Shown here: piece after piece, positions 25,172-38,640 of the stretch | How the letters are laid out: each line of letters starts with the position of its first letter | How positions within the stretch are numbered: the first letter of the stretch is position 1 | Source of the DNA: Patagioenas fasciata | Taxonomy: Eukaryota; Chordata; Aves; Columbiformes; Columbidae | Length of the DNA stretch: 64,000 bases | Assembly: GCF_037038585.1 (NCBI RefSeq) | Contig: NC_092521.1 | Coordinates: 149,882,605-149,946,604 of the forward strand | Direction: 5' to 3' | Position numbers and translations under genes: made by a program | Notes under the pieces: model-generated | Told to the model about the DNA's origin: nothing | The model's database searches: none | Seen by the model: the letters and a program-made list of their open reading frames with translations, nothing else

Positions 25172-28100
25172 ATCACTTGACTGGCGTGGCACTGTGTAGC
25201 TGAGCCATAGGTGAGGAGAGCAGAGAGCGCAGTGCAGCACTGAGGTGTGCAATAATGTAGTTGTGCCTCTTTCCTCAGCATGTCTCCTGAGAAGTGGGCA
25301 GAGTGCTACTCCCCATGGTGTCTGGGCTCTAGGGTCCTTCATCAGGCTCCTGAGATAAACCTTGTCATTCTCCCCAAGTTGAGGGCACTATTTCCACCAA
25401 AGGATGTGCATCCTTCTGGATGAAGCTGAGGTGCTGTGCAGAAAGGAATACCAGATTTGTGGGGCCAGCAAAACGGCAAAGCAAAAGGGAGCCCATAGTC
25501 CATGCTGAGGACATTCTTCCAGAACGGAGGGATCCTGGCACCCAGTCCCCAGTGATATGTAAGCAGCCTTTTTGTCAGATGCCAGAACATGTCCAGTTGC
25601 AGAGGTGCAGCCTGCTAGTGGTACTGTTTGTGAAGTCTTAAATCTGATGTGTTCCAGCCTGGAAGGGAGAGAACTAATGTTTTGTATTGAAACTTGGCAT
25701 CAAGCTTTCAGAAATCTGTAAGTAAATTAATGCTTGGGAAGCGATCTGCCACAGCACTAAGTGTAAGAACCATGCGAGCACACCATCTCGTTAGCCAAAG
25801 AGATTCTGCTTGCTTGGTTGCGTTCTCACATTTGGTGGTAAGGCTGCATAAGGATCTCTTCCCCTCTTATCTTTAGTTTATTCATTCTTACCCTTGTGCT
25901 GCCTGCTGTGCTGTGCTTGCAGAGCTATTTGTGTGGCCATGAGTGATGCAGACTGAAGAATTGTTATAGCTATTTTTTATCCCACTCCCCAAGTCTAATA
26001 GCTTTGACTTCTACTGGGAAATTGTGCACCTCTCTTCCCTAGGCACACTCCTACACTGTATCTTCATTAACACAACTCACACGGGACTCACCCGCAGCTT
26101 CTGATGTCTCAAACCAGGTGATAGCGTGAGGGATAAATAGAATTATAATAAACAGAGAGCTTATTTTTTATGATGCTTAGTGTTCTCCCTGGGAGGTTTT
26201 TTTTTTTTCCTAAATAGAGTTGAGACAATAAAATAACATCAAAAGAATAAATGTACAAAATCAAGCACTCAGGAAATGACAAGATGAGACTTTTCCCTCC
26301 AAGTTAACGTGGCCTTACTGTAAAGCGCTTTTGGTCCATTTTGATTTTGAGATTTTACATCATCTTTGCTTCTGGACTCCATCATTTAATGCAGAAGATA
26401 CCCCATGCCCTGCGAGCAAGTCCAGGTTGTGTTTTGATCACCGTTCTTCCTTTGCAAGGGCTACGGTGTTGTGTGGGCAGCAGGAGCGGGCAGTGCGGAA
26501 GGTAAACCCTGCAAGCAGCAGATCAGCATAGCTGGGGACGTGGCTTCGCCTTTGCTGCAGAGCTCATCTATCACCTGGGCTAGTCCTTGCAACAAACTTT
26601 TCTTAGATGGCCATTTTGTGCTGTTCTTATTTGTGGTCCTCAAAGAGCAGTAGAGACCTGAGTTGAAGGGGATCTGTTTGGGAAAAGCTTCTGTGTAAGT
26701 TGTTGAGAGTTACATTGTGAATCTGTGAAGACCTACAGAACATGAAGATATCACAAGACCCAGCTCCCAGAGTTTCCAGTTGGGAGATCCAAAGCTGAGG
26801 GCACTAACAGGACTTACTGTCCCTGCCCAGCCTCACGTGGGGCCTCCCCCACCCTGCCCATGGCCCAGGACCCCATGTCAGCCCAGCCTGCGGCCATCAG
26901 TCCCTGTCACAGCGATGCTGTAGGATGCTGTAGCCCCTGTCCTACTGGCCCTGAGGCAGCAGCCAGCCCTTGTTCCCTGACAAAAATCGTTGGCAAGATC
27001 TAACAATTCAGCTTTAAATTTTGCCTTTCAAGGTCTTGCATATACAACTAAGAGAATAATGCCACCTTGCCTCACAGTGATGTAGTGCAAATAATTTAGT
27101 GTTTCTAACAAGCATGAGCTAGCGAGGTGGGAAGACCAGAGAAAACCCCACAGAGAACTTACTGGTACAGTGGGAGGCTGGAGAGCCCCCACTGCAACAT
27201 GGCAACAGCAGATCCTTTCTTAAAGCAACCAGAGGGGAGTGAAAAACTGGATGCTTCTCATTTTACTCTGCTGTTGTCTTGAGCAGCTGAATTGCTTACA
27301 AACTAAAAGGTCATTTGAAAGTTACCAGGCGTGTTATCTGTTCTGTAAAACTTAAAATAATATTACACTCTCTAATATTTTCCAGTGCAGAGCCTGTTAC
27401 TCCCCTTTTTCCCGAAGTTTGCTTCCTGAAGGAGGATATGGTGGCAGAGTTGACCATGTTCTGGCCCTGTTGAAGTCAATGGGAATTTTTCCTTGACTCC
27501 ATGAGAATCTGTATTTCATACGAGGCAGAAAAGTTTCACTCCTTGGCCTCCTTAAATTCAGGGAAGGCCTGTGGATTTAGTGAGCCCCAAGTGCTATAGA
27601 AAGCTGTTTTCTTGAGCCCGCAGATACTGTCTCTGTTTTAGGTAAACCAAATTGTGTTTTAAATTCCAATTTCAGAAGACACAGATGTGATAGTTGCCAC
27701 CTATAAGCAGGAAACTATGGTTGTGTAAATGGGTCAACATGCTGCCTGGGCTTGTGCGAGAGAAGTGTTTTATTTATATTACAGAAACCATAGTTTGTTT
27801 AGAAGGGAAGTTTTAGATTAAATCTTAGTGTTTTAGGAACAGGTAGAATCAGAAAAGCTTGTGCTTCACTAGTTCTCAATCATTCTGCAGAGATATAATC
27901 TGCTGTGTATTTTATTTGCTTTGTTATTTGCAGTAGTGGTAATAACATTGTTTGCAATATTAATAATTTAAGATTGCTGTGAACTTGTGCTTAACTGTGT
28001 GTGGAAAAATGATTTGGGATGGTACTTATGCAGCCAGTAGCATACTGTCCCTGAATTTGCAGATACTATTTATTAGCAAGTTTGGTTAGAAAACCCTACC

Positions 28101-31100
28101 ATGCAAGTATAATTACCCTTGCCCTCAGTTTGAGCTTTGCTGTGATGGCAGCATCCTATCCTGATGTGTGAATGAGTGGTGCAGCAGGAGGGATGCTCCA
28201 GGGGTGGTGCTGGCTTTATGGGGTCTGGAGTTGGAACAACAACATGGAAATGACATGCAGGTGTCTTTGGCCTGCTTGGTAGTGGAGAAAAGAGTGAGGG
28301 TGAGCTTCCAGAGAAAAGAGCACACTTTCACTGGGAATATCTTTTTGTGCTAATAGAGACTTTCTGCTGAGTACCATGACAGCAATGAAAGGCAGTTAAT
28401 GAGGTGCAGAGGTCCCCTTTGCCCAAGCACTCTCACTGTGCTCCTTGCCAGAATCTAGCTCTTGCTAGCTGTGCTGGCGTGCATTACATAGGCTCAACCC
28501 AGACTTTGTCTGGGCTGAAGAAAAGGAATTATGGTAAGAGTACCCTGTGCCCTACAGCTCAGAGAAGGCAGGAGAGGAATCTTATCCCGTGGAAACTGCA
28601 GGGGGCACAGTGTCATTACTAGAGGGCCGGATAATTAGATGCTGTTAACTTGCCTTCCCTAACGGAGAGCTAAGGTGGGATGTTTAGTGGCAGAAAAGCA
28701 AATCCTGGCTTTGAAGACTAATCCGCATAAAGGTGCTGTGGTTTGATGCTGGGTTGGTGCTTTAGCCCATTGCCAAACAACAAGAGGTACCTGCTGGAAT
28801 AATTTTTTTCTTGCTATGGCAGCGAGTTGCTCGAGGAGCTTGCTGGCCCAGGTGATGCTTTGGGTTCAGGGTGTATAGCATGAGGTGGTACGACTGCAGG
28901 TGTGCTGGCAGCCACAGCACTGCGAGGGCCTTGGAGCATGGGCCAGCCAGAGCAGACAGCGGCAGGGCTGAGTCAGCACAGTGCCTTCCTGTCAGCTGCC
29001 AAAGCTGGTGATGAACTGAGAGGCAGCTCCATTGGCACTGATGCAAAGTGACAGGGAGGCCTGTCAAGAAGCCCCATGTCACATCAGGAACACAGCCCCT
29101 GTCATCCTGTAACAGAGTATTTGTTCCCGTCCTCATCAAAAGGGACGCACAGTGCAGGGGGATTTGCTGAACACCCAGCACTGAGAATTTGACGGAATAG
29201 GTTCGCTTCACCTTTTCAAAACAATAAAAAGCACAGAATGTAAAATAATTATTGTCAATAGAATACTTTCTGCTAATACGTGATACTTTGAAATATATTA
29301 GTTTGGAAACTGAATGTATTCAACGATACTTCTGGATTCTTATATGCAGCTGTGAGGAGCAGATCATTCTCACCTGTTCTGGGCCAGCAGGATGAGGCGT
29401 TTGCTTTTAATGTGGGGATGGAGATATGACCGTATCTTGAATGGTATCTCTCTTTTTTCTTTCTTTTTTTTTTTTTCTCTGCAGAAATGCCTTGTATAGC
29501 TGACATCACCAGTTCAGCAGTCTACAGTGCTGAATAATCGTAAACATGTTTGTCCTACTTATTCCCCTGGAGGATTTTTCCACTTAAAATATTTAAAGGA
29601 ATATGTACTTGCTGTGGCATAGGTCTATTAGTTGAAGTGTAGCTCAGCATGTAGGGAAAGATTAACCCTCCCCACGGTCTCTACCCTCTGACTTGGCAGC
29701 AACATCTTGTCCCTACCTGGCCAGCACTGTCCCTACAAGTGCTGAAGCAGCGGCGCTGGGCAAAGCCCTAAGGGGTGCTTTGCTTTCCCTCCCTCCAGTT
29801 CTGGCCTGTCAGCACCTTTCTGCAGCTGGGGCCAAGCTCTGCTGTTCCTGAGGAAAACCCAAACAAATAATCCTCTTAATCTGCCTTCACCCCTTCCAGC
29901 AGTTTCTACAGAATTGTGTTTTGTGATTGATTCTGAGCTCTGAGTGAAGCTTTGCCTTGAGTACAGTATTCATGTGGTGTCTTGTTTAGTGCCCAGTATC
30001 TTGAGGGCACATACTACCACTTTACCTTGTGTTTGTGAAGTTTCCCTTTTCTACCCAAACTCCTGTCCCTACAAAAATGTGTAGGAACTTTGTAGCTCAA
30101 AGCAATCTGTACTCCTTTGTCAAATTTGGTTTAAGCTGGCCAAAGGGTTTGGACGATTACTGGGTCATACAGGCACAGAGACACATGGTGCCTGTGCATC
30201 CTGGTTTCCTTAGGAAACGAAGTTAAAAATGACATCCGTATATTTTCCTAAGATCAGAAGCCAATTTATTACATCTGTGTGCATGGGGAAATCCTTCCTT
30301 TATGACTCCTGTACTTAGTGGCAGAAAGCTTACATGCAAAACTTGAAACAGATAACAGCTGTCTTAATGAGAAGCTGCAAAACTTATGGGCCTGGCTAGT
30401 GTCCATAAAGAAGCTGGGCTGAAAACCAGTTCCAGGGTCAGAAAGGACAATGGCTATCCAACCTGACTTAGCTATGCAGTTGTTCCTTGGCTCACAGTTT
30501 TACGACTTGTTTTCCAAATTTTTATCACTTTTGTGCAACTGTCTGTAAGGAAAATGAGAGATTTGGAGAAGTGGCCATCAGGACTGCATGTAGTAGAGGT
30601 CTCAGGAGTGAATTGTACTGTAGAAAAATCAATTCCTTTCACTCAATATTTCCATTTGCACCTTTATGCCACAAGCTCATATTCTGGTGCTTATTTGAAT
30701 GGACTCTGAAGCTTCCCTCTGAGAAACTGATTTTCAAAGTAGTCTCCTGTCCTTCTAGGATCACCTATGTTTCTGATTTCCATTTGACTTTTATGAAATG
30801 TCCTGTAGGGCTGTGATCATTTAGCAAAGCTCATAAGAAGAACATATTCCCTTCATTACTTTCTACAGCCCTTGCTTTTAGTGCCCTGCACAAACTCTAC
30901 TGACCTAGATCTTATGGCATTGTGTAGATCACAAATAAACTGATAAATTGATAGACAGAGAACTAGTCGCAGAAAGATCACCCAGGAAACAGACCCTTTC
31001 AGATACTTGCTTATTTAACTACACCTTATTATTCAAAGTTCTTCAGTAAGATGGTTTCTAATACATGTATGCCTTATTGTCTTTATGTAAAGCAAGTTCT

Positions 31101-32980
31101 GTCTGTTGTGTGGTATTGAGTCAGGTGCCTGGGGAAGATCCAACTGTACTGTACTGATGCAGCTGTCTACTGGATTCTACTCAACTGCCTACCAATACCA
31201 GGCCAAATAGTCCATACCTTCAGAGTAAGTTTTCTGTGTTTTAAAATAAGGAGGCACAATTTGACATTTTCTGGTATTGCGCAGGGAACTGGAGCTGTCC
31301 AGGCAGAGATTTCGGTGAGATGCTTGAGGTGGGACCAAGGGCTGTGGGTGATGTTGAAACACTGTGGAGGATGGCGCAGAAAGGGGGCAAGCATGAGGAG
31401 AAAGCTCATACTCCTGCTCAAAGCAGGGATGGGATCTAGGGTTCCTAAATCTCACCGTACTTTTCCAATCACCAAATAGCTGAGAAGTTCTCTAATGAGT
31501 CATGCCTTGTGCTCCCTTCCAGTGCTGGTCCACTCAGATGTAACAACCCACTCCTGCTTCCAGCTGGTTTCTTACCTCTGTTGGTAGGTGTGTTGATGGT
31601 GGATCTAAGGATGTTCACCCCAGTGGCGAGCCCTGTGGTTCAGCATCAGTCCATGTGATACAACTTCTGTTTTTGGGGGGGTTGCCTTCAGTAAAATTTC
31701 TTCATTTGTTGTAGAGGTGGTATAACCATTGTGTGATGATTAAGGCAGTCAAATGATGTTCTAGAGAACTGGAGCCTACCTTTGCCATTGCTACAGGGAT
31801 CTACATTTTCCTGGTCAGATTATTTAAGACAGAACTTCTGTATCACTGTTTTCATGTTTGTGAAATAAACCGGTCAGAATGCTAAACAGTCAAAGGTGGA
31901 GTTGACAGGATGATAGCTGTGCTTTGAATCTATGAAGTTCTATATAATGTCAAATACTTTGAAAAAAACAGGCCCTTGGCATCTCAAATTACTATTTATT
32001 TTTCCCCTAATCTGTCTCCAGTTCACAATCTGTAAAATGGGAGTAATTATGGTGTCTTCCATCTAACCTAGGAGGTAAAAAAAAAAAATTAGTGAAGCAT
32101 TTTGATACAGCAATGAATGTCCATAAGGAACTGAGTAATTCCTTTTGAATAGTAGAATTTCAATAGCATGTAAAAATAAAGTCTTGGATTATACCTTGAA
32201 TAACAGAAAGAAAACGAAATGCTAGGCTTCTGTTTGTTAAATTAATGCTGTCTTCTCTGCATTGAATAATGTAGAGATCTTGTGGCAGAACAGTGTGCGA
32301 TCATGTCATCAGAGATCCCGTATTAAAATCTGATAAATAGGTGTGCATCTGGAGGCAAAGCAAAGTCACAGAGCTATCTAGTTCTATTATTTTCTCGAAT
32401 CTAGTGTCACTGTTCAACTAATGTGTTAAAAGTTTTGCTTCAAGAAACTACCTGAAAGATTATTTATCAGTAAAACAATATAAATAACATAATGAGCTGT
32501 TCTGTATGTCCACCTCCCCATACTCCCCTCCCTGCCTGTTGCCATATACATGTCGTAAATCCTCTACATTGTTGCTCTCTAAGGAACTGTGCAACTGGTT
32601 CTTTGTTCGTATGTCAGTTTGCATATGCAAATGGCAGGATGCCATACATTTCAGCAGCAGAAAAAGCTGTTTCTATAATCAGGAAAACTAGCAATTAATA
32701 AGGTGGGAGTCGGAGCAGATACTGCTACAGGCAGGAACAGCAGGCTTTTGTACCGTTTCTCCACGACTTTTCGTGTCTCCGCTTGGGTTTTAAAACTGTT
32801 ATGTAGCTGAGGCAGCCCCTGGTTGCTGTCTTTCTGGTTAATTCTGCCTTTTAAGGGCTCGGTACTATATAAATATGCAATTGAAAACTCATTGACTCTG
32901 AAAATGAATTTAAAGGTGGGGAGACTTGATTTGAAAAAAAATATGTAACTGAATAACAAGCTTTTAGAAATCTTGGTTCC
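25172..32980. other. Intergenic, nothing recognised
   Basis: No CR1, exon or RNA gene was recognised. Only short poly-T/A runs (near 26200, 29460, 32080) and chance frames are present. Confidence 0.55.
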
Positions 32981-33676
32981 TCAGCAGATGTCTTTCTCTC
33001 CAGGCTGTCTTACAGCTGAAAGAGGGAAAATAGGAAACAGGAACAACTGAGGCAAACTTTCAACAGAAGTGTGCATGTGTGGGAGCTGGGAGATGCTGTG
33101 TAGAGGGGCCATGAAGAGGAGATGCTGCCTTCTGGACATTTGCTCTGCCGTGCTTTCTGTATATACTTCCACAGAATCCCTGTATTTATCTACTAGCACT
33201 CTACCCTGATATAAACTAACGCATTTTGCAAATGCTTTTGGATCGTAGCATGGTATTGAAAAGGAAACACAGATGTTAGAGAGCAATTCAGAGAGGAAAT
33301 GAAAAGAGGAAAAGCATCTGGAGGCTTGAGTCTGGGCTGGAGCTCTGGTTGTTGGTTGATTTAGTAGTTCTCGGTCTTTGCAACCAGATCTGGCCTTTCT
33401 ACTTTTGAGTAGGTGCCCTGAAGTGTTCCCCAGCATACCGGGCTCTGCTCTGGATGTGGGACTGATCACCGTGTGAGTTCGAGGCTTTGGAGGAAGGACA
33501 GACAGCCAAATTGCTTTGACACTAACTCCCATTGCAAAATCCACAGCCATGAGTTTTAGATCCTCTGGTGATGTTGGTGACCAGAAACAGTGTCCTGTGT
33601 TTGGAAAGGTTTGACAAAGGACAATCACCCAAAGAGAAGAGAGTCTGGGACTCTTCTCTACCCAAGGGTTTTGCAT
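32981..33676 (-). CDS. Unassigned 231-codon ORF, low confidence
   Basis: The open frame on the minus strand extends to 33760, but the first in-frame ATG is at 33676, giving 231 codons. It is the longest ORF outside repeats and the CpG island. The peptide (MQNPWVEKSPRLSSLWVIVL at the start) has no domain I know, no signal peptide and no clear composition bias. No promoter, splice site or polyadenylation signal was tied to it. It may be a relic of an unrecognised element or a rare chance frame. Confidence 0.12.
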   Translation of the reverse strand: MQNPWVEKSPRLSSLWVIVLCQTFPNTGHCFWSPTSPEDLKLMAVDFAMGVSVKAIWLSVLPPKPRTHTVISPTSRAEPGMLGNTSGHLLKSRKARSGCKDRELLNQPTTRAPAQTQASRCFSSFHFLSELLSNICVSFSIPCYDPKAFAKCVSLYQGRVLVDKYRDSVEVYTESTAEQMSRRQHLLFMAPLHSISQLPHMHTSVESLPQLFLFPIFPLSAVRQPGEKDIC

Positions 33677-33760
33677 TTCAGTCACTGCTCTGAGTTCAGG
33701 TAAAGCTGGTAAACCTGCTCCTTTTATAGTTTTAATAGACAGGCTTGTGAGCACCTGCAC

Positions 33761-36700
33761 AAGAAACTGTTACACCACCTGTGGTGATGATAAATATTTT
33801 ATATTCTGCAGAATTTGTGTCTTAACGAAACTCTTGGGTAACCAAGAGTTACCTGCGTGTTTCTGTTGTGCCTTGTGCCTGTTTTCTGAGTTTGTGCAGG
33901 CTGTATCTGTATATCTGAACCTGCCTGACAGAAGATTATTGGGTTATTCAGCTTCTCTCAGGCTGAGGAATACAGAGCTCAGGAACAGTTTTATGTCAGA
34001 AATAAAGAAATGCAATGTTACTGTAATTCGCTGTTATTTGTTGTGGGTTTTGTTGCCTTAATGTTCCCACAGCTCTGTACTCGCTCTCCCTCAACCTCTC
34101 TTTGTCCTCAGTGAAACTTGAGATTTAATGAATGCTAAGGCTTACATAGACGACCAGTCTCTCTTCTGAGCTATGTTTTATTATTTAAATAAACATTTTC
34201 ATATTTTTCATCCTTCTGTTGACTTTCTCAATGCATAGACCTAGAAATACTGAGCAAGTTATCTTTTACTAGCAGGGATGTAGTTTATGTCTCCTAATAA
34301 GTAATATAGGTGTTATCTGTGTTTAATGTAGAAATGTCTTCCTTTCCTTTAGCTTTGGTGCTGTATATTTTATGCTGTCTAGATCTAGACAAACTTAAAA
34401 GCAACATGGAAGACATTTGATGGAGATCAGCCTTAAGGTCAGTTCTTTGTTATCTTTGGAGTTTGCAGTGAATGGTTTGAAGAAAAGGGTAGAATCAGTG
34501 AGACAGGAAGGTGCAGAGATTTACTTTCCAGATTTTTTTTTTCCAATTTATATTCAGAGTGATCAAAAAGCCTTGTAAATATAAATTGTAAAGACAGATT
34601 TTTTTGGGGGAAAGGGGAGGAGTGAGTGGATGGGGATGTGTGTGTGTGCACGCGTGTGGTAGTGTTTTCTTCCATTTTTTTTCTGTTAGAGGAACATTTT
34701 ATTCTGCTCTGGGGTATTGACTGTTTTAATCCTCCAAACACACTATTCAAACCTCCTTGAGGTTTCTGCCAGGGCAGTTAATTCAGGCTCCTAGGACTGC
34801 AGCGAGAAAAAAAGTATGTGAATACATGTAACACTTGGGGAGGCCAAAGGTATTAAGGGTTCAGGGAGGGGTAGGTCCGTGGAGGGCTATTAAATGTAAT
34901 GGTCCAGATGCAACTGTGGTGTTAGCAGAGATGTGGACTCTAAATGAAAGCTGTTGGGTTAGATCAGGAGATTTTGAAGTATTATGTATTTGGGTTTGGA
35001 GATATTTTTACTTAGTATGTGGGTTTTTTTCTGGATAACAAAATCATGTGTGAGTGTTGCAAGTGTATTGGGTTTTTTATTTCTCAAAGATAGAAAAGAA
35101 AATGAACCCTTTATGAAGCTTCCTTTAAATATTATAATATAACATACAGGAGAGCAGAGTAGCTTGAGGTTTAGGCAGGCTAGGTAATGCTCTTTTTTGA
35201 GCGACTTGTACTGTTCTTTTTGGAAATCAAATAGAGTTTTACCAACAGGTACCATGAACAGGACTGAGCCTTAAATGCTGAAAAATTAGCAATGCTAAAA
35301 GCATGCAATTTAGATAGCCACAAATTACATACAGTAACAAAAGTGAATTGAGTACCACTAGCAGAACACACAGAGGAGTGTACATGTAGGTTATGGTGAG
35401 ATTCAGCATTTAGAGGAAAAATGATGAAAAGAAAGAATAAAAGCAAGCTGCTTATGGAAATAATTTTCCAGCTATCCTGGGTCATAAATAATTTGTGCCA
35501 AAATGTGAAGCACTAAAAATATTTCTTCAATGCATGTTTGATTGTTCTAGTATTGGCCCAAGCCAACTGTTGTTTGCACAACTGCTATGTGCATAGGTTG
35601 CATAATTTTTAAAAATTGTTATCCCCCCAAGTATGATGCAGTATCTATCAGCTAGGACACAGCTAGGACAAAAATTGGAGCTTTTATTTTTCTTCATAAA
35701 ACCAAATGACAGCGTTCTTGACTCCACGTGAACAAGAACATGTGGTTTTCTTTTTTTTTTTTTACCCTGCATTCATTGTCTTTTAAAGATAATGCAAGTT
35801 TTGATGGTGCCTTTATGTGCCATCGTTCTCTTCATAATGTGAAAAATGCTTTCATGTTTCTGATAGGGAAATGATAATTTGCAATCTTGAAGAGATTGTC
35901 ACATAAAGGAGATTGCATGTACCGAACTGCATATGCTGCACAGATGAGGTAATGTCTGCGGTGCACACTTGAGATTAACCTGGTTGAAGCACAGAGTACC
36001 ATTTTAATGATGAATTAAAAAACAAAGAGGGGCGTGTGTGTGAACATATTACTTTGGGCAAAAAGGTGAAATCCTTCTCTAAGAAGGCTGAGCGTGAGAG
36101 AAAAATGCTATGCTGCAGAAATGAGCTGTAGAATTAATCCATTGTCAGAGTGAGTTTGGAGAAAAAGGGTGCCCTCCCAAGTTGACATATGACTTCATGA
36201 GGGGCTGAAGAAATGCTGCAGAGGTGTAGAGGGGAAACAGATAAAAATAATTCCAGTTTCTTCTTACCATCGGACTTCCAGGTGTTACGTGTTTTCTTTG
36301 CCTCTTGAGTCTAATAAAGGACTTGTGAGAGTCAATGAAAATATTTTTGCGTCCTATTTTTCTGCAATAATACAAATCTTGAGGAAAAAATGAAACACCA
36401 TGGTAGTCCTAAAGGCATTTCTTCAGATGATATAGGTTGCAAATTATTTCCTTACAGGGCAAGAGGTATAGTCTTACATCATAGTTCAGCTTTTAAACCA
36501 CTTTTGATATATTTTCACAAAACTAAGACTTCACGAAATTCAGCTGCCAGACAGTTTCAAAATCTGCTTACTATTGCATTTGATAAGCTATGATGAACCA
36601 ACCCTTACAAAAATAATTTAGATATTATCAGTGCATATACTACCTGAAATAAACTGCTTTATATACAAAGTGGAAGAAGAGTGTGTTTCACTGCACTGAA

Positions 36701-36869
36701 TCTTTAGAAATGTGGCACAGTATTGGTGGATATCTGTATTATTTTTAGCAATTGCTGATATTTTGTAGCCTAATGACTGAAAATTTTTACCTTTTCCAGA
36801 TATTAGGAATTTCAGTCTCTGATGTGTGATTACACTTTTTATTTATTTATATATATTTATTTTAAACTG
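33761..36869. other. Intergenic with short simple repeats
   Basis: A (GT)n patch lies at 34637-34648 and poly-T runs near 34540 and 35750. AT content rises towards the CR1 cluster. No gene is supported. Confidence 0.55.
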
Positions 36870-37050
36870 AAATAATAGAATAATGGAATCATGGAATCAT
36901 AACGTAGTTTGGGTTGGAAGAGACATCCAAAGGTCATCTAGTCCAACCCCCTGCCATGAGCAGGGACATCTTCAACTAGATCAGGTTGCTCAGAGTCCCG
37001 TCCAGCCTGGCCTTGGATGTTTCCAGGGATGGGACATCCTAAGCTGCTTC
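36870..37050 (-). mobile_element. CR1 3'-end fragment, antisense
   Basis: The plus strand shows the reverse complement of a CR1 tail: tggaatcatggaatcat, then gtttgggttggaagagacat, then the ctagtccaaccccctgccatg block and caggttgctcagagtcc. The fragment is about 170 bp and lies against a TTTA/TA-rich simple stretch (36838-36865). Confidence 0.88.
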
Positions 37051-37479
37051 ACTAACATGCTCCATTTATCACAACAGTCTTAAGAGGGTGCCTTCAAAAA
37101 TAGATTTTGTGTAGCTGCACAAGTGGAAGGAAAAGCTGACATGTAGTCTTTGTTAATGGAAAAAGGTTAATTTTATATGTTAAATTTCTTCTGTGGATAA
37201 TCACAAATCTGAGCAAAACCTCAGTTGTCTGCTGATGTACCACCTCCATGAGTTACAGAGAACTACGTTACATTAACAGGCTGAACAATTATGTTAATAT
37301 GAAAGTCCTTAAGTAAATGTTTATAACGTGGAGGAAGCAGCTATAATTAAACAACTGTATATAATGCCCATAGTTTTATGCCAGCCAGTGAGAATCCTTT
37401 CCCCTAGGAAGGCAGGTAGAAATACAGACAGAAGCACGATTGAGGTCAGGCAACTCTAACTCAAGGATTTCTTCTTCAG

Positions 37480-37966
37480 AATCACAGAGTCACAGAATGT
37501 TATGGATTGGAAGGGACCTTGAAAGATCATCCAGTCCAATCCCCCCACCGGAGCAGGAACACCCAGATGAGGTTACACAGGAACGCGTCCAGGCAGGTTT
37601 TGAATGTCTGCAGAGTAGGAGACTCCACAGCCTCCCTGGGCAGCCTGTTCCAGTGTTCTGTCTAACCCTAACCCTAACCCTTCTTACTGAGCAGAAGTTT
37701 CTTCTCAAATTTAAGTGGAACCTTTTGTGTTCCAGTTTGAACCCATTACCCCTTGTCCTATCATTGGTTGTCACCGAGAAGAGCCTGGCTCCATCCTCGT
37801 GACACTCACCCTTTATATATCTGTAAACATTAATGAGGTCACTCCTCAGTGTCCTCTTCACCAAGCTAAAGAGACCCAGCTCCCTCAGCCTTTCCTCGTA
37901 AGGGAAATGCTCCACTCCCTTAATCATCTTTGCTGCCCTGTGCTGGACTCTCTCCAGCAGTCTTGA
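37480..37966 (-). mobile_element. CR1 3'-end fragment, antisense, with telomere-like block
   Basis: A 485-bp antisense CR1 end of the same subfamily as the sense copy at 41.8-44.5 kb. It begins agaatcacagagtcacagaa and passes through ggaagggaccttgaaagatc, cctgggcagcctgttccag and ccttgtcctatcattggttg to tggactctctccagcag. Between ttctgt and cagaag, where other copies read caccctcactgagaa, this copy carries ctaaccctaaccctaaccct. The minus strand keeps an open frame over most of its length (37490-37972), typical of a CR1 ORF2 end. Confidence 0.92.
37662..37681. repeat. Short interstitial telomere-like (CCCTAA)n block
   Basis: Just over three units, reading ctaaccctaaccctaaccct, lie inside the antisense CR1 end. 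The related CR1 copy lacks them. Confidence 0.85.
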
Positions 37967-38256
37967 AGTCAAGCTGCAGCCGCAGGCGAAAAGTGATTTC
38001 TGTTAATGCACCTTCCTGCACAGCATCTCGAGAAGTAAGCGGAGGGAGATCTTATTGCTGGTTTTGCTTCACATTACAGTTCAGAATACGAGTTAGTGTC
38101 CTTGCATCTCCCAGGCCAAACACCATGAGCACCACAGCTGCCATGACGTGTTGTACTGAGCTGCCGAGTGACGGCTGCCACAGCATTTGGTGTGTGCAGG
38201 GGCTTTCCCGGATAGAAATTGCTACGATTTTACTGTGCATAGCATGTGCAACGAGG

Positions 38257-38420
38257 CTGAAGCTTCTGGGAAGTGTTGGATTTACTGTAAATGTGCAATA
38301 AATTTGGCACTCGGGGAGTGTTTTGGGCTTACTGTGAATGTGTGAATCAGTCATGCGGTCTGTTAATGGCAAAACTGAAGCTTCCAGGCAGTGCCTGTCT
38401 TATGGTGTGTGAATGCACAG
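38257..38420. repeat. Degenerate tandem duplication next to a CR1
   Basis: Three diverged copies share the pattern ctgaagctt-x-ggaagtg, then a t-rich piece, then tactgtraatgtgt: at 38257-38310, 38311-38374 (start degraded) and 38375-38420. They lie directly before an antisense CR1 end. I do not recognise the unit. Confidence 0.45.
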
Positions 38421-38423
38421 TTA

Positions 38424-38640
38424 GAATCACAGGCTGGTTTGGGTTGGAAAGGACCTTTAAAGATCATCTAGTCCAACCTCCAACCTCTCTGTCATGGGTA
38501 GGAACATCTTGCACTAGATTAGGTTGCTCAAAGCCACAGCCAGCCTGACTTAAACCACAGCTTCTCTTTATGTCCAATATAAACGCAGCCTCTTTTAGTT
38601 TAAAGCTGTTGTCCCTTGTCCTATCACAGCTGACCTGGAC
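38424..38640 (-). mobile_element. CR1 3'-end fragment, antisense
   Basis: The plus strand reads agaatcacaggctggtttgg, then ttggaaaggacctttaaagatcatc with small gaps, caggttgctcaaagccaca-type wording, and gttgtcccttgtcctatcac. It is about 215 bp and more diverged than the 37.5-kb copy. Confidence 0.85.

Noticed and set aside
37490..37972. 160-codon minus-strand frame as a gene
   Set aside because: It is the C-terminal end of CR1 ORF2 (RVQHRAAKMIKGVEHFPYEE-type wording), part of a retrotransposon fragment.
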